A stretch of 35,073 nt of DNA from Rhizobiaceae bacterium (GCA_028279875.1 JANQMU010000138.1:1-35073), one strand, 5' to 3'. Counted from the first letter of the stretch, positions 25,488-34,422 are shown. The notes: generated from the letters alone by a model not told the origin. Numbers and translations: made by a program.

Positions 25488-26718
25488 AACCTGTCCGATG
25501 ACCCAATCCTGGGACCGGTTCCGCCCTTTTGATCATCAGGGCATGAACGAGTTTTTCGCGTGCAAGCGAAAGGAGCAGCCGGTTTTCTGGGACGACGGCA
25601 TGCAGGCCTGGATCGTGACTCGGCGCGAGGACGTGCGCGCGGTGTTCTCGGACCCGGACACGTTTTCAGCGGTGAATGTGCACGATGCGATAACGCCATT
25701 TCCGCCGGAACTCGTCGCCTATCTGCGTGACAATGAATTCACCCGCGAGAAGACCCAGGCCAATTGCGACCGGCCCAAGCACACACGCATTCGCAAGGCC
25801 TCGCAAGGTTTCTTGAACATGCGGCAATTTAGGTCACTCGAACCGAAAATCCGCGAACTCACAAGGCTCGCCATCGGGACGCTGAAAGGCCGGGGTCGCG
25901 TCGATCTTGTGGACGATTTCACCTACGAACTCCCCGCCCGCGTTATATTTCAGCTCCTGGGTGTGCCGGAGATCGACGCCCGCAAGATCAAGGAATGGGC
26001 CGACAGCCGGTTCAACATGATTTCGGGCACTGCCACCTTCGACGAACGGATGGAGGCCGGGCGACTGGTTGTCGATTTCTGGCGCTATTGCATCGCGCTG
26101 GTGGAGGCGCGGCAGAAGGAACCGGGCGACGATTATCCCAGTCACCTGCTGGCCATCCACAAAGCCGACCCTGAGGCGCTGACGCTGAACGAGGTCAAGA
26201 ACCTGATCTTCGGCGTGCTTCTGGCGGGGCATGAGACTACCACCAACTCAATGGGCACGGTCATGCATTACCTGCTGACCAACCGCAACGAGTGGCAAAA
26301 AATCGTCGACGACCCGGCGCTGATTCCCAACGCCGTTGAGGAAGGCCTGCGCGCCGGGCCACCGGTGGTGCTGTGGCGCAGGCGGACGATCGAGGAAACC
26401 GAGATCGGTGGCACCGCGATACCGGAAGGCGCCGACATCTTGATGTCGATCGCCTCTGCCAACCGCGATGAGGCACACTACGATCACGGCGAGGACTTCG
26501 ATGTTACCCGCGAGAACGCCCGCGACCATGTCAGTTTCGGCTATGGCATTCATTTCTGCCTCGGCGCGACGCTGGCCCGGCTGGAACTGAAGATCGCGCT
26601 CGAGGAACTGACGACCGCATTTCCGAACATGACACTGGTACCCGACGAGGATACCGACTGGCAGAAGACTGTTCTCGTTCGCGGTCCGGGGCGGCTGATC
26701 GTAGACCTCAACGATTAG
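25471..26718 (+). CDS. Cytochrome P450
   Basis: A soluble bacterial P450 of 415 residues. The I-helix motif AGHETT (252-257), the K-helix Glu291/Arg294 (EGLR) and the heme loop FGYGIHFCLG (356-365, heme-ligating Cys363) are all intact, and it lacks a membrane anchor. It should insert one oxygen atom into a substrate using electrons from a ferredoxin system. No ferredoxin or reductase gene lies in the window, so electrons must come from elsewhere. GTG 25471 overlaps the PadR end; ATG 25498 is the alternative. The subfamily was not determined, so the substrate is unknown; O-demethylation or ring hydroxylation are typical for such clusters. Confidence 0.92.
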   Translation: MSESHKTCPMTQSWDRFRPFDHQGMNEFFACKRKEQPVFWDDGMQAWIVTRREDVRAVFSDPDTFSAVNVHDAITPFPPELVAYLRDNEFTREKTQANCDRPKHTRIRKASQGFLNMRQFRSLEPKIRELTRLAIGTLKGRGRVDLVDDFTYELPARVIFQLLGVPEIDARKIKEWADSRFNMISGTATFDERMEAGRLVVDFWRYCIALVEARQKEPGDDYPSHLLAIHKADPEALTLNEVKNLIFGVLLAGHETTTNSMGTVMHYLLTNRNEWQKIVDDPALIPNAVEEGLRAGPPVVLWRRRTIEETEIGGTAIPEGADILMSIASANRDEAHYDHGEDFDVTRENARDHVSFGYGIHFCLGATLARLELKIALEELTTAFPNMTLVPDEDTDWQKTVLVRGPGRLIVDLND

Positions 26719-26735
26719 CGCATCGGGCGGTTATA

Positions 26736-27383
26736 TTACCGGGCAGCCCACAGTGCGCCGCGCTCGAAAATGGTCTTCATCTGCGGCACCTCGAACTCGT
26801 CGACCACATGTCCGAGCGAACTGTAGAAGACGCGTCCCTTGCCGTATCGGCGTTTCCATACGACCGGCATCACGACGCCGTCGATTTCATCGAAATGCGT
26901 GCCGTCGAAGCGTGTTGTCGCCAGCACTTCGTTGCTTGGATCGAAATGCATGTAATACTGTTCGGAGCGATAGTCGAAATCGCCGATCCCGGCGACGATC
27001 GGGTCATCGCAATCGGCAATTTCCACCCTGTAATCGATGATGTCGCCGGGATGGGCTACCCATTGTCCGCCGGTCATGAACTGATAATCGGGCTCATTGC
27101 GAAATGAATCGCACATCAACCCGTGAAACCCGGCAATTCCGGTGCCGGCGCGAATGCTTTCCAGCAGGTTTTTCAGTTCCTCCTTTTCGATGCGGGACAT
27201 CGTGACCGCCGGCACGATCAGATCGAAATCGCCCAAACTGGGATCGGCGAAGGCTTCCGTCGTGCTGTCGAGCACAACCTCGAAACCGTGTGTTTCCAGC
27301 ATCGATTTGACAAGGCGGGCGCTTTGTTCGGGCGTGTGGCCGTCCCAGCCACCCCAGACGATAAGGGCGTTTTTCGTGCTCAT
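26736..27383 (-). CDS. ThuA-domain protein
   Basis: A 215-residue protein of the ThuA class I glutamine-amidotransferase-like fold: ALIVWGGWDGHTPEQSARLV at the start, GIAGFHGLMCDSFR in the middle and GKGRVFYSSLGHVVDEF at the end. ThuA and ThuB in Sinorhizobium are linked to catabolism of trehalose and related disaccharides through 3-keto sugars. It is the last gene of a minus-strand operon with a Gfo/Idh/MocA dehydrogenase and a ROK regulator. It is convergent with the P450 gene, 17 bases away. Confidence 0.9.
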   Translation of the reverse strand: MSTKNALIVWGGWDGHTPEQSARLVKSMLETHGFEVVLDSTTEAFADPSLGDFDLIVPAVTMSRIEKEELKNLLESIRAGTGIAGFHGLMCDSFRNEPDYQFMTGGQWVAHPGDIIDYRVEIADCDDPIVAGIGDFDYRSEQYYMHFDPSNEVLATTRFDGTHFDEIDGVVMPVVWKRRYGKGRVFYSSLGHVVDEFEVPQMKTIFERGALWAAR

Positions 27384-27399
27384 GGGTTTGCGCTTTCCA

Positions 27400-28500
27400 T
27401 TATTCGTAGAGTTGTCCGGCCGGCAGGGCGGCCTGCAGAGGCAAAGGTTGTTTGCATTGGTGTTTCATGGTCACGGCCTGTCCCGTTTGTGCCGAAATCG
27501 ATATCGATTCCATGACTTCCAGCACGTGCAGGGACAATTCGAGGCTGGCGCGATGCGGCCGCTGTTTGAGGATCGCTTCGGCCATGTCGGCCAGACCGAT
27601 GATGCGGAAATTGCCGTCACCGTAGCGGTGCTGCTGATCGGCCTGCTTCCACTCGCCGGCGGCATCCGAGATAAGAATATCGCCGCCGAACAGGTTGGGG
27701 TCGGCAACAATCATCGAACCTTGAGTCCCGTAAATCTCGATCGGACGATGGTCATGCTTGTGAACGTCGAAGCTGGTGACCAGCGTCACCGCAGCGCCGT
27801 TTTCAAACGTCAGCAGCGCCGATAGGTGGGTCGGCACTTCTACATCGATCGTTTCACCCTGCCTGTCGCCCGAGCCGATCGTCCGGCTGGCATGGGATGC
27901 CTTGGCTGTGCCGCAAACGGATGCCACCGGCCCCAGGAGATTGATGAGGTCCGTCAGATAATAGGGGCCCATATCCATTAGCGGACCACCGCCCGGTTTG
28001 TAATAGAAATCCGGATTGGGGTGCCAGCTCTCATGACCGGGCACCATCATGAAAGCGGTTCCGGCGACCGGGTCGCCGATCACTCCCTCATCGATCATCC
28101 TGCGGGCCGTCTGATGGGCGCCGCCGAGAAAGGTATCGGGCGCGCAGCCGACACGCAGGCCATTTTCCCGCGCCAGGTCCACGAGGCGCCCGGCTTCGGC
28201 GAGCGATACGCCAAGCGGCTTTTCGGAATAGGCGTGTTTGCCCGCCTGCAGGCTTGCGACCCCGACATCGACATGATGCTGCGGTGTCGTCAGGTTGAGA
28301 ACAATGTCGATTCCGGGGTCTGCCAGCAGGGCGTCGACGGAAACGGATTGAAGATCGTAGTTCTCAGCCTTTTCGGCCGCCGCGTTGTGGTTGATGTCGG
28401 CGCAGGCAACGATTTTCAACACCGGAAAACGTGCCACGCCGGTCAGATAGGCATCCGAGATGTTGCCGCAGCCAATCAGCCCGACATTCAGTGATTTCAT
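27400..28500 (-). CDS. Gfo/Idh/MocA family oxidoreductase
   Basis: A 366-residue NAD(P)-dependent dehydrogenase for sugars or polyols. The Rossmann motif is LIGCGNISDAY near residue 8, and SEKPLG (92-97) carries the catalytic Lys94. The C-terminal half has the family pattern PGGGPLMDMGPYYLTDLINLLG. ATG 28500 overlaps the ROK stop by four bases. Together with ThuA it resembles the ThuAB pair, which makes oxidation of a sugar the most likely role; other substrates such as inositols are possible. Confidence 0.9.
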   Translation of the reverse strand: MKSLNVGLIGCGNISDAYLTGVARFPVLKIVACADINHNAAAEKAENYDLQSVSVDALLADPGIDIVLNLTTPQHHVDVGVASLQAGKHAYSEKPLGVSLAEAGRLVDLARENGLRVGCAPDTFLGGAHQTARRMIDEGVIGDPVAGTAFMMVPGHESWHPNPDFYYKPGGGPLMDMGPYYLTDLINLLGPVASVCGTAKASHASRTIGSGDRQGETIDVEVPTHLSALLTFENGAAVTLVTSFDVHKHDHRPIEIYGTQGSMIVADPNLFGGDILISDAAGEWKQADQQHRYGDGNFRIIGLADMAEAILKQRPHRASLELSLHVLEVMESISISAQTGQAVTMKHQCKQPLPLQAALPAGQLYE

Positions 28501-29732
28501 GTCCGGGTCTCCTTTGCCGCGGCATTCCATGGCGCGCGGTAGATGTCCCGCAGCATCAGGGCCGCCGCGCCGCGCGCCCAGAGCTGTTCGTCAATCGTGT
28601 GAAAGATGATTTCGGTGGTCTCGAAATGAGCGGCGAAGCTGTTCTTTTCAGCGCTGTCGCGCAGGAATGGCTCCAGCAAACGTCCGTAGTCCGCATCTTC
28701 CGTGACGATGATGATCTTTTCCGGATTGACCAGATTGATGATGTGGGACACACCGATTCCCAGCATTTTACCGTGCGTAGCCAATTCGGCGCAGGCCGCT
28801 TCGTCGCCTGACGAGGCGCGCGCACTCAGTTCGCACAGGGATCCGGCTTCGAATGCCCCATTCGATCCGTTGTGCTGATCCGGCCCCGGTCCGGTCTGGT
28901 CGGCCGATGGCTCTGCCGGCGCCAGGTAGGCGTTAAGACAGTCGAACTGTCCGCAGGTGCAGACGCGACCCTCATCGCCCACCTTGATATGTCCAAAGGC
29001 CGCGCCCAGCATGCTTGCACCGCGGTGCAGATCATCATCGATCCACAGCGCCATGCCCACCGTTTGCTCAACGGTGATCGCCGCAAAGGACCGATTGCGC
29101 TGAGCGTAGCCGAACCAGCTCTCCGCTAGCGCCACGAGGTCGGCGGGTTTGGCCATTCTCGACCGCAGCCCAAGGCGCGTTTCCAGCATCTGCGCCAGCG
29201 GCATCTCGCCTTCACCGAAGATCGAACTGGCATGCATCAGTCCCGATTCGGGGTCGAATATTCCCGGCACTCCGATGCCGATCCCCTGGATCTTGTCACG
29301 ATCGATGCCATGGGCAGCGATACACACATGGATGCTGTTTTCGATGACATCGACGATTGCCTCCGTCGAGCGCAGGGCGATCTGGATGGGCATCTGAACC
29401 GAATAGATGGCTTCTCCCTTGAAATTGGCGACCGTCGTCGTGATGCGGGCCGGTGAAATCCTCACCCCCACCACATAGGCCGCATCCGGAATCAGATCGA
29501 GCAGGACCCGGGGGCGCCCGCGTTTGCCGTCCACCGGGCGCTGGACGTGGATCGCCTCCACAAGCCCCTCCTCGATCAGCGCTCCGGTGATGGCCGATAC
29601 GGTGGTGCCGCTCAGCAGCGTACGCTCCGAGATTTCCACCCGGGAAATCCGGCTGTTGCACCGGATTGTCTCAAGGACGTGGTATTTGTTGATTTCCCGC
29701 ATCAGCAGCGGGTCGGCGATTTTGACGACCAA
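28497..29732 (-). CDS. ROK family transcriptional regulator
   Basis: A 411-residue protein with an N-terminal winged HTH (SRISRVEISERTLLSGTTVSAITGALIEEGLV, residues 28-58) and a ROK sugar-binding domain. GIGIGVPG (150-157) is the expected loop, and a zinc site is formed by His248 and CTCGQFDC (Cys258, 260, 265). The kinase residues look lost: where kinases have the NDAN motif, KPAD is present (Asp to Pro at 196), and the Glu of the ExGH motif is absent (AAFGH). It is therefore probably a pure sensor-repressor, like other ROK regulators. It likely controls both its own operon and the divergent ABC transporter. Confidence 0.88.
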   Translation of the reverse strand: MVVKIADPLLMREINKYHVLETIRCNSRISRVEISERTLLSGTTVSAITGALIEEGLVEAIHVQRPVDGKRGRPRVLLDLIPDAAYVVGVRISPARITTTVANFKGEAIYSVQMPIQIALRSTEAIVDVIENSIHVCIAAHGIDRDKIQGIGIGVPGIFDPESGLMHASSIFGEGEMPLAQMLETRLGLRSRMAKPADLVALAESWFGYAQRNRSFAAITVEQTVGMALWIDDDLHRGASMLGAAFGHIKVGDEGRVCTCGQFDCLNAYLAPAEPSADQTGPGPDQHNGSNGAFEAGSLCELSARASSGDEAACAELATHGKMLGIGVSHIINLVNPEKIIIVTEDADYGRLLEPFLRDSAEKNSFAAHFETTEIIFHTIDEQLWARGAAALMLRDIYRAPWNAAAKETRT

Positions 29733-30478
29733 ACGGAAACTTCCTCAAGCGCAGCGCATCTTTTGTTTGTGTCCTTTATTAATTTGGTACTGGACCATGG
29801 GGCGTGAGTTTTTGACGATTATTCAGCGATAGTCAACCGCGGCCCGATCCGCGACTTCATGTGTCGGCAAAAACACGGCCCTGGCTCCGCGCCGCGAACG
29901 GCCTTCGTATTGCCGCCGTTGTCTCGAAGTAAAACAGCGGACCGGAGGCGGCCCCTCCCCGCTGTCTTCCGGCTCCAGAGCACCGCCGCCAAACGGAATA
30001 CGTCACTAATCATTGTTTTTACTTGATTTTCCTAAGAGATGCAGCAATTTTAATCTGCTTGCTATTGTCTCGCCGATGCACTGGCTGGCGCCCTTGATCA
30101 TGGTTTTCGATGGTGCTTCCATCCGGTGCGGCCGCCGGCGACGCCGGTCCGGGCATTCGGATTGCAGTCCCATGGAAATGCGATTTCACGCCCGCCGATT
30201 TGACTGCTACACCGCCGCCCGCTGCGCCTTTATCGGCTTCGGACAAGACGCCGCGCGCGCCGGATCAGATGATGGCGGATTGTGCGGGGCATTTCGTAAT
30301 CTCATAAAAAAACATTATCTTTCATATATTTATTGAAATATCATCGGATTCGTTTCCTCTCTTGCCAATTAAAATTGGAATGTTTAATAAATAGCTGGAG
30401 GCCACATTGAAAGATGCCGGCGTTGTGCGTTTCACATTGACGCGGCTTGAAATGGCACGACGCCCAGGGAGGAAGATC
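29733..30478. other. Long divergent intergenic region
   Basis: This 746-base gap separates the ROK operon from the ABC transporter. No convincing gene is seen; the frames on both strands have composition of shadow reading. AT-rich patches lie at 30010-30065 and 30300-30400 and should contain the plus-strand promoter. The palindrome at 30365-30378 is listed separately. Confidence 0.5.
30365..30378. promoter_or_regulatory. Palindrome CCAATT-AA-AATTGG, candidate operator
   Basis: A perfect inverted repeat with six-base arms and a two-base centre lies in AT-rich DNA about 100 bases before the binding-protein gene. Its position fits an operator for the transporter operon, perhaps for the ROK or DeoR regulator next to it. 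It could also be chance in AT-rich DNA. Confidence 0.35.
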
Positions 30479-31732
30479 ATGAACAGATATCTCATCGGTG
30501 CCGGAATTCTGGCGCTCACCGCGGTTCCGGCCATGGCGGACGTGACCGTCGATTGGCTGCACATTGAGACCGTGCCGGGCACGGTCGAGATCATGGAATC
30601 TGCGGCAAAGGAATATGAAGCCGCCAATCCGGGCGTGAAGGTCAATGTGCAGTTCCTTGAAAACGAGGCCTTCAAGGCCAAGCTGACGACGCTTTTGCAG
30701 TCGGACGCGGCGCCCGACATTTTCTACAGTTGGGGCGGCGGCGTGATGAGCGACCAGGTCGACGCTGGCGTTTTGCGACCCATCGGCGATGTGGTTTCGG
30801 ATGAAACGCGGGCAGCGATCGGAGATGCCGGCATCAACGCCTTTACGCGGGACGGCGATCTGTACGGACTTGCTCAAAATGTCAGCCAGGTGGTGTTCTG
30901 GGGCAACAAGGACCTTCTGGACCAGGCCGGTGTCAGCGCCGATGACATGAAAACCTGGGAGGGCTTCCTGGCATCGGTCCAGAAGATCAAGGATGCCGGA
31001 ATCACTCCAATATCCATCGGCGCGCAGGACAAATGGCCAGCCCATTTCTACTGGTCATATCTGGTTGTTCGCCATGCCGGGCAGGATGCCTTCAACGCGG
31101 CGCGCGCCGGGGAAGGAGACGGCTTTTCCGGCGCACCCTTCGTCAAGGCCGGGGAGGATTTCCTTGAGCTGATTGCACTGGAGCCCTTCCAGGAGGGGTA
31201 TCTTGCGGCCAATTACGGGACCGCATCCGGCCATTTTGGCGACGGCAAGGCGGCACTGCACCTGATGGGCAATTGGGACTATACGGTTCACCGCAACAAT
31301 TCGGGAAGCGGAAACGGTCTGTCGGATGAGCAGTTGGTGATTGTCCCGTTCCCCACGGTTTCGGGTGGCGCCGGCAATGATGACGATACGCTGGGCGGGA
31401 TCAATGGCTGGATATTCCACCGGGACGCGCCGGATGAAGCGGTCAAATTCATGGAATGGTACGCATCGAAGGACGTCCAGTCCCGTTTTGCGGCCGGCAA
31501 TTCCTATATTCCGATCACCAAGGGTGCGGCCGACAAGCTTGCCAACCCGTTCTTCAAGGACGTATCGGGCAATATCAACAAAGCCAAATGGCACGCCATA
31601 TTCTTCGATCAGGAACTCGGCGCGGATGTCGGCGGCGTTGTCAATGACGTGTCCGTCGAACTGACGGATAATGCGATCTCGGCGCAGGAGGCCGCTGATC
31701 TTGTGAAAGAGGCCGTAGACGACGCCCGGTGA
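30479..31732 (+). CDS. ABC transporter sugar-binding protein
   Basis: A 417-residue extracellular solute-binding protein of family 1. A signal peptide is clear (RYLIGAGILALTAVPAMA, cleavage before DV), and the start of the mature domain has IMESAAKEYEAANPGVKVNVQFLENEAFKAKL, the family's first lobe. No lipobox is present, so it is free in the periplasm. GGGAGGA precedes ATG 30479. Two permease genes follow directly. Sugar or polyol is likely; the exact ligand is unknown. Confidence 0.93.
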   Translation: MNRYLIGAGILALTAVPAMADVTVDWLHIETVPGTVEIMESAAKEYEAANPGVKVNVQFLENEAFKAKLTTLLQSDAAPDIFYSWGGGVMSDQVDAGVLRPIGDVVSDETRAAIGDAGINAFTRDGDLYGLAQNVSQVVFWGNKDLLDQAGVSADDMKTWEGFLASVQKIKDAGITPISIGAQDKWPAHFYWSYLVVRHAGQDAFNAARAGEGDGFSGAPFVKAGEDFLELIALEPFQEGYLAANYGTASGHFGDGKAALHLMGNWDYTVHRNNSGSGNGLSDEQLVIVPFPTVSGGAGNDDDTLGGINGWIFHRDAPDEAVKFMEWYASKDVQSRFAAGNSYIPITKGAADKLANPFFKDVSGNINKAKWHAIFFDQELGADVGGVVNDVSVELTDNAISAQEAADLVKEAVDDAR

Positions 31733-31733
31733 C

Positions 31734-32699
31734 ATGACCACACAAGCTGGCCGGCCGCCATTGCATGTGCGGCCGACAACCCGGTCCGGCAGCCCCGCCG
31801 CACCCCGCGGCGACAAGCTCAAACGCCGCTTTTTCAGCAGACCTTCCGTCGCTCTCGTGCTGTTTGTTCCGGTGACTGTCGGGTTGTTTACGCTCCTCGT
31901 GGTCATGCCCATGGTCGACGCGGTCAGCTTCTCCTTCTACAACTGGAACGGCTTCGGTCCGATGACCAAATTCGTCGGCCTCGACAATTACGAGGATGTC
32001 GTCACCCACCGGCATTTTTCGAAGGCGGTTCGAAACAGCTTTCTGGTCGTCGCCGTCTCGCTGCTGGTGCAATTGCCGCTGGCCCTTTGGGCGGCCCTCG
32101 CCCTTGTCGAAAACAACTGGGGCGTCAATGTTCTCCGCACCCTGTTTTTTCTTCCCTATATGCTGGCCGAGGTTGCCGCCGGGCTGATGTGGCGGTTTGT
32201 CTATGACGGAAATTACGGGCTGGTGCCGGCCATCGGGGATACGCTTGGCGTCACCTTTCCTTTTGTTCTCGGCGACAAGTTCTGGGTGATGCCGGCGATC
32301 ATGCTCGTCATTGTCTGGAAATATTTCGGCTTCCACATGATGATCTATATCGCGGCGCTGCAGTCGATCCCGCGGGAAATCATCGAGGCGGCGCGTCTCG
32401 ACGGGGTCAGCCGGTGGCAGATCACCCGGCACATCCGCATCCCGATGATCCGTTCGGCGATCCTGATCACGGTGTTCTTTGCCATCATCGGCGCGATGCA
32501 GCTCTTCGACCTCATCATACCGCTCAGCGGCGGCGGGCCGAGCCATTCCAGCCACACCATCGTCAGCTTTCTCTACCAGTTCGGCATTACCCGCATGAAG
32601 CTCGGTTTCGGCGGAGCGGTCAGCGTCATCCTTTTTGTCGTCTGCGTGGCGATCACCATCGGCTACAGACGATATCTCATGTCGCGGGAGTGGAATTGA
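31734..32699 (+). CDS. ABC sugar transporter permease, MalF-type
   Basis: A 321-residue membrane protein with about six helices. The conserved ATPase-contact loop EAARLDGVSRWQITRHIRIP is near residues 218-237. The N-terminal 40 or so residues are basic and cytoplasmic. It begins one base after the binding protein's stop, and its stop overlaps the next permease start by one base. Confidence 0.93.
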   Translation: MTTQAGRPPLHVRPTTRSGSPAAPRGDKLKRRFFSRPSVALVLFVPVTVGLFTLLVVMPMVDAVSFSFYNWNGFGPMTKFVGLDNYEDVVTHRHFSKAVRNSFLVVAVSLLVQLPLALWAALALVENNWGVNVLRTLFFLPYMLAEVAAGLMWRFVYDGNYGLVPAIGDTLGVTFPFVLGDKFWVMPAIMLVIVWKYFGFHMMIYIAALQSIPREIIEAARLDGVSRWQITRHIRIPMIRSAILITVFFAIIGAMQLFDLIIPLSGGGPSHSSHTIVSFLYQFGITRMKLGFGGAVSVILFVVCVAITIGYRRYLMSREWN

Positions 32700-33550
32700 T
32701 GGCGTCAAAACGATCCCGCAACCCCATGCGGCACTCCGAAATCTCCCCGGCCCAGTGGATCGGCCTTGGCGCGCTTGCCCTGTTCGTCGTCGTTCCGATC
32801 TATGCAACCGCGCTCGGCGGCTTCAAGCGGCTGGGCGAATTACGAGCCAACCCGTTCGGCCTGCCCGAAAGCTGGAGCCCGCAGAATTTTGTCGAAATTC
32901 TCACCCAGAGCACATTTTTCCTGACGCTGTGGAATTCGCTTCTGGTCTCGATCGCCACCGTTGTGTTGACCGTCATCCTGTCGTCCATGACCGCATTCGC
33001 GCTTGCCCATATCCGGTTTTTCGGTCGGCGCATGCTCACCAGTTTCTTGTTGCTGGGCCTGCTGTTTCCTGCCGCGACCGCAGTGCTACCACTGTTTCTC
33101 AAGCTCAGGGATCTCGGTCTCCTGGATTCGCATCTCGGCCTTATCCTGGCCCAATCGGCCTTCAGCCTCAGTTTCTCGATCCTGCTGTTTCACAATTTCT
33201 TCAAGGAACTGCCGACAGAACTGATTGACGCCGCCCGCATGGACAATTGCGGCTATGTGCAGATTTACTGGTACATCACCCTGCCCCTGTCACTGCCGAT
33301 CATCGCCACCGTCAGCGTGTTCGCCTTCGTCGCCAGCTGGAACAACTTCCTTCTGCCGCTTGTCGTCCTGAATACGCCGGAGAAATACACCTGGCCGCTC
33401 GGTATCATGCAATACCGGGGCGAGTACGGCACCGACTGGACCATGATCCTTGCCTATCTGACCCTGACCATCCTGCCGGCCATCGCCTTCTTCCTGGCGG
33501 CGCAACGATACATCATTTCGGGTCTGACGGGCGGCGCGATCAAGGGCTGA
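32699..33550 (+). CDS. ABC sugar transporter permease, MalG-type
   Basis: A 283-residue inner-membrane permease with six helices, ending in the typical FFLAAQRYIISGLTGGAIKG. The ATPase-contact loop is DAARMDNCGYVQIYWYITLP. ATG 32699 overlaps the stop of the previous gene (TGATG). No ATPase gene follows: the next gene is a DeoR regulator, so the transporter must use an ATPase encoded elsewhere, as many sugar transporters with shared MsiK/UgpC-like ATPases do. Confidence 0.93.
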   Translation: MASKRSRNPMRHSEISPAQWIGLGALALFVVVPIYATALGGFKRLGELRANPFGLPESWSPQNFVEILTQSTFFLTLWNSLLVSIATVVLTVILSSMTAFALAHIRFFGRRMLTSFLLLGLLFPAATAVLPLFLKLRDLGLLDSHLGLILAQSAFSLSFSILLFHNFFKELPTELIDAARMDNCGYVQIYWYITLPLSLPIIATVSVFAFVASWNNFLLPLVVLNTPEKYTWPLGIMQYRGEYGTDWTMILAYLTLTILPAIAFFLAAQRYIISGLTGGAIKG

Positions 33551-33657
33551 GGCGCAGCCGGAGCCGGCGTCCCGATGAATTGGCGAGTGCGTCGCCGAAT
33601 TGAATTCCTGTCGAAAAAATCGCAATGATGATCGCAGACGACCAGGGAGAAACGGAC

Positions 33658-34422
33658 GTGCCGCATCTGCAGCCGAGACAGGCCGATATTCTGGAAATCG
33701 CCCGGCGCGACGGCCGGGTCGAGGTGGAGCGGCTGTCGTCCCATTTCGGCGTCACGCCGCAGACAATCCGCAAGGACCTCAATGAACTCTGCGACATGGA
33801 AAAGCTCCAGCGGGTCCATGGCGGCGCCATGTTCCCGTCGAGCACCGTCAATCTGGCCTATCAGTCGAGGCGCGATCTGGCATCCGGTGGCAAGGCGCGG
33901 ATCGCCGGTGCCGTCGCGGCGATGATCCCCAACAACGCGTCGGTGATCCTCAATATCGGCACCACCACCGAGCAGGTGGCCCATGCGCTGCGCCGTCATG
34001 AAGGATTGCTGGCTATTACCAACAATCTGAATGTCGCCTTCATCCTGTCCGAGGCCGAACATGTCGAAGTCGTCGTCGCCGGCGGCATGGTCCGCAAAAG
34101 CGATCGCGGCATCATCGGCGCCGCGGCGATCGACCTTATCCGCCAGTTCAAGGTGGATTTTGCCGTCATCGGCACGTCGGCGATCGATGAAGGCGGCGAA
34201 TTGCTGGATTTCGATTATCGGGAAGTGCGGGTCTCGCAGGTCATTCTCAAACAGGCGAGGAAGAAGATCCTCGTCGCCGACGCGATGAAGTTCCAGCGCC
34301 GGGCCCCGGTCCAGATCGGCCGGCTTGCGGATATGGATACATTCGTCACCGACGCGCAGCCGCCGCGACAAATCGGCGAAATATGCCGGCAAGCGCGCGT
34401 CGAACTCGTCGTCGCCGAATAA
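33658..34422 (+). CDS. DeoR family regulator, GlpR-like
   Basis: A 254-residue repressor very similar in layout to GlpR: LQPRQADILEIARRDGRVEVERLSSHF, FGVTPQTIRKDLNELC, VHGGAMFPSSTVN, IGTTTEQVAHAL, ITNNLNVAF and DFDYREVRVSQ appear in the GlpR order. E. coli GlpR represses the glycerol-3-phosphate genes and senses glycerol-3-phosphate. GTG 33658 has GGGAG eight bases upstream and is preferred over ATG 33625, which has none. No glp gene is near; it follows the ABC genes by about 107 bases. Its target is uncertain. Confidence 0.87.
   Translation: MPHLQPRQADILEIARRDGRVEVERLSSHFGVTPQTIRKDLNELCDMEKLQRVHGGAMFPSSTVNLAYQSRRDLASGGKARIAGAVAAMIPNNASVILNIGTTTEQVAHALRRHEGLLAITNNLNVAFILSEAEHVEVVVAGGMVRKSDRGIIGAAAIDLIRQFKVDFAVIGTSAIDEGGELLDFDYREVRVSQVILKQARKKILVADAMKFQRRAPVQIGRLADMDTFVTDAQPPRQIGEICRQARVELVVAE

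Noticed and set aside
18076..26718. An abscisic-acid-like biosynthetic pathway (oxygenase, SDR, aldehyde oxidation, P450 as in plants)
   Set aside because: The enzyme classes match in name only; plants use an aldehyde oxidase rather than this type of dehydrogenase, and the linked importer and PadR point to catabolism of an external compound.
31641..32807. A minus-strand open frame of 388 codons across the binding protein end and first permease
   Set aside because: It is opposite clear ABC transporter genes and its product is rich in D, E, H and R with no recognisable domain.
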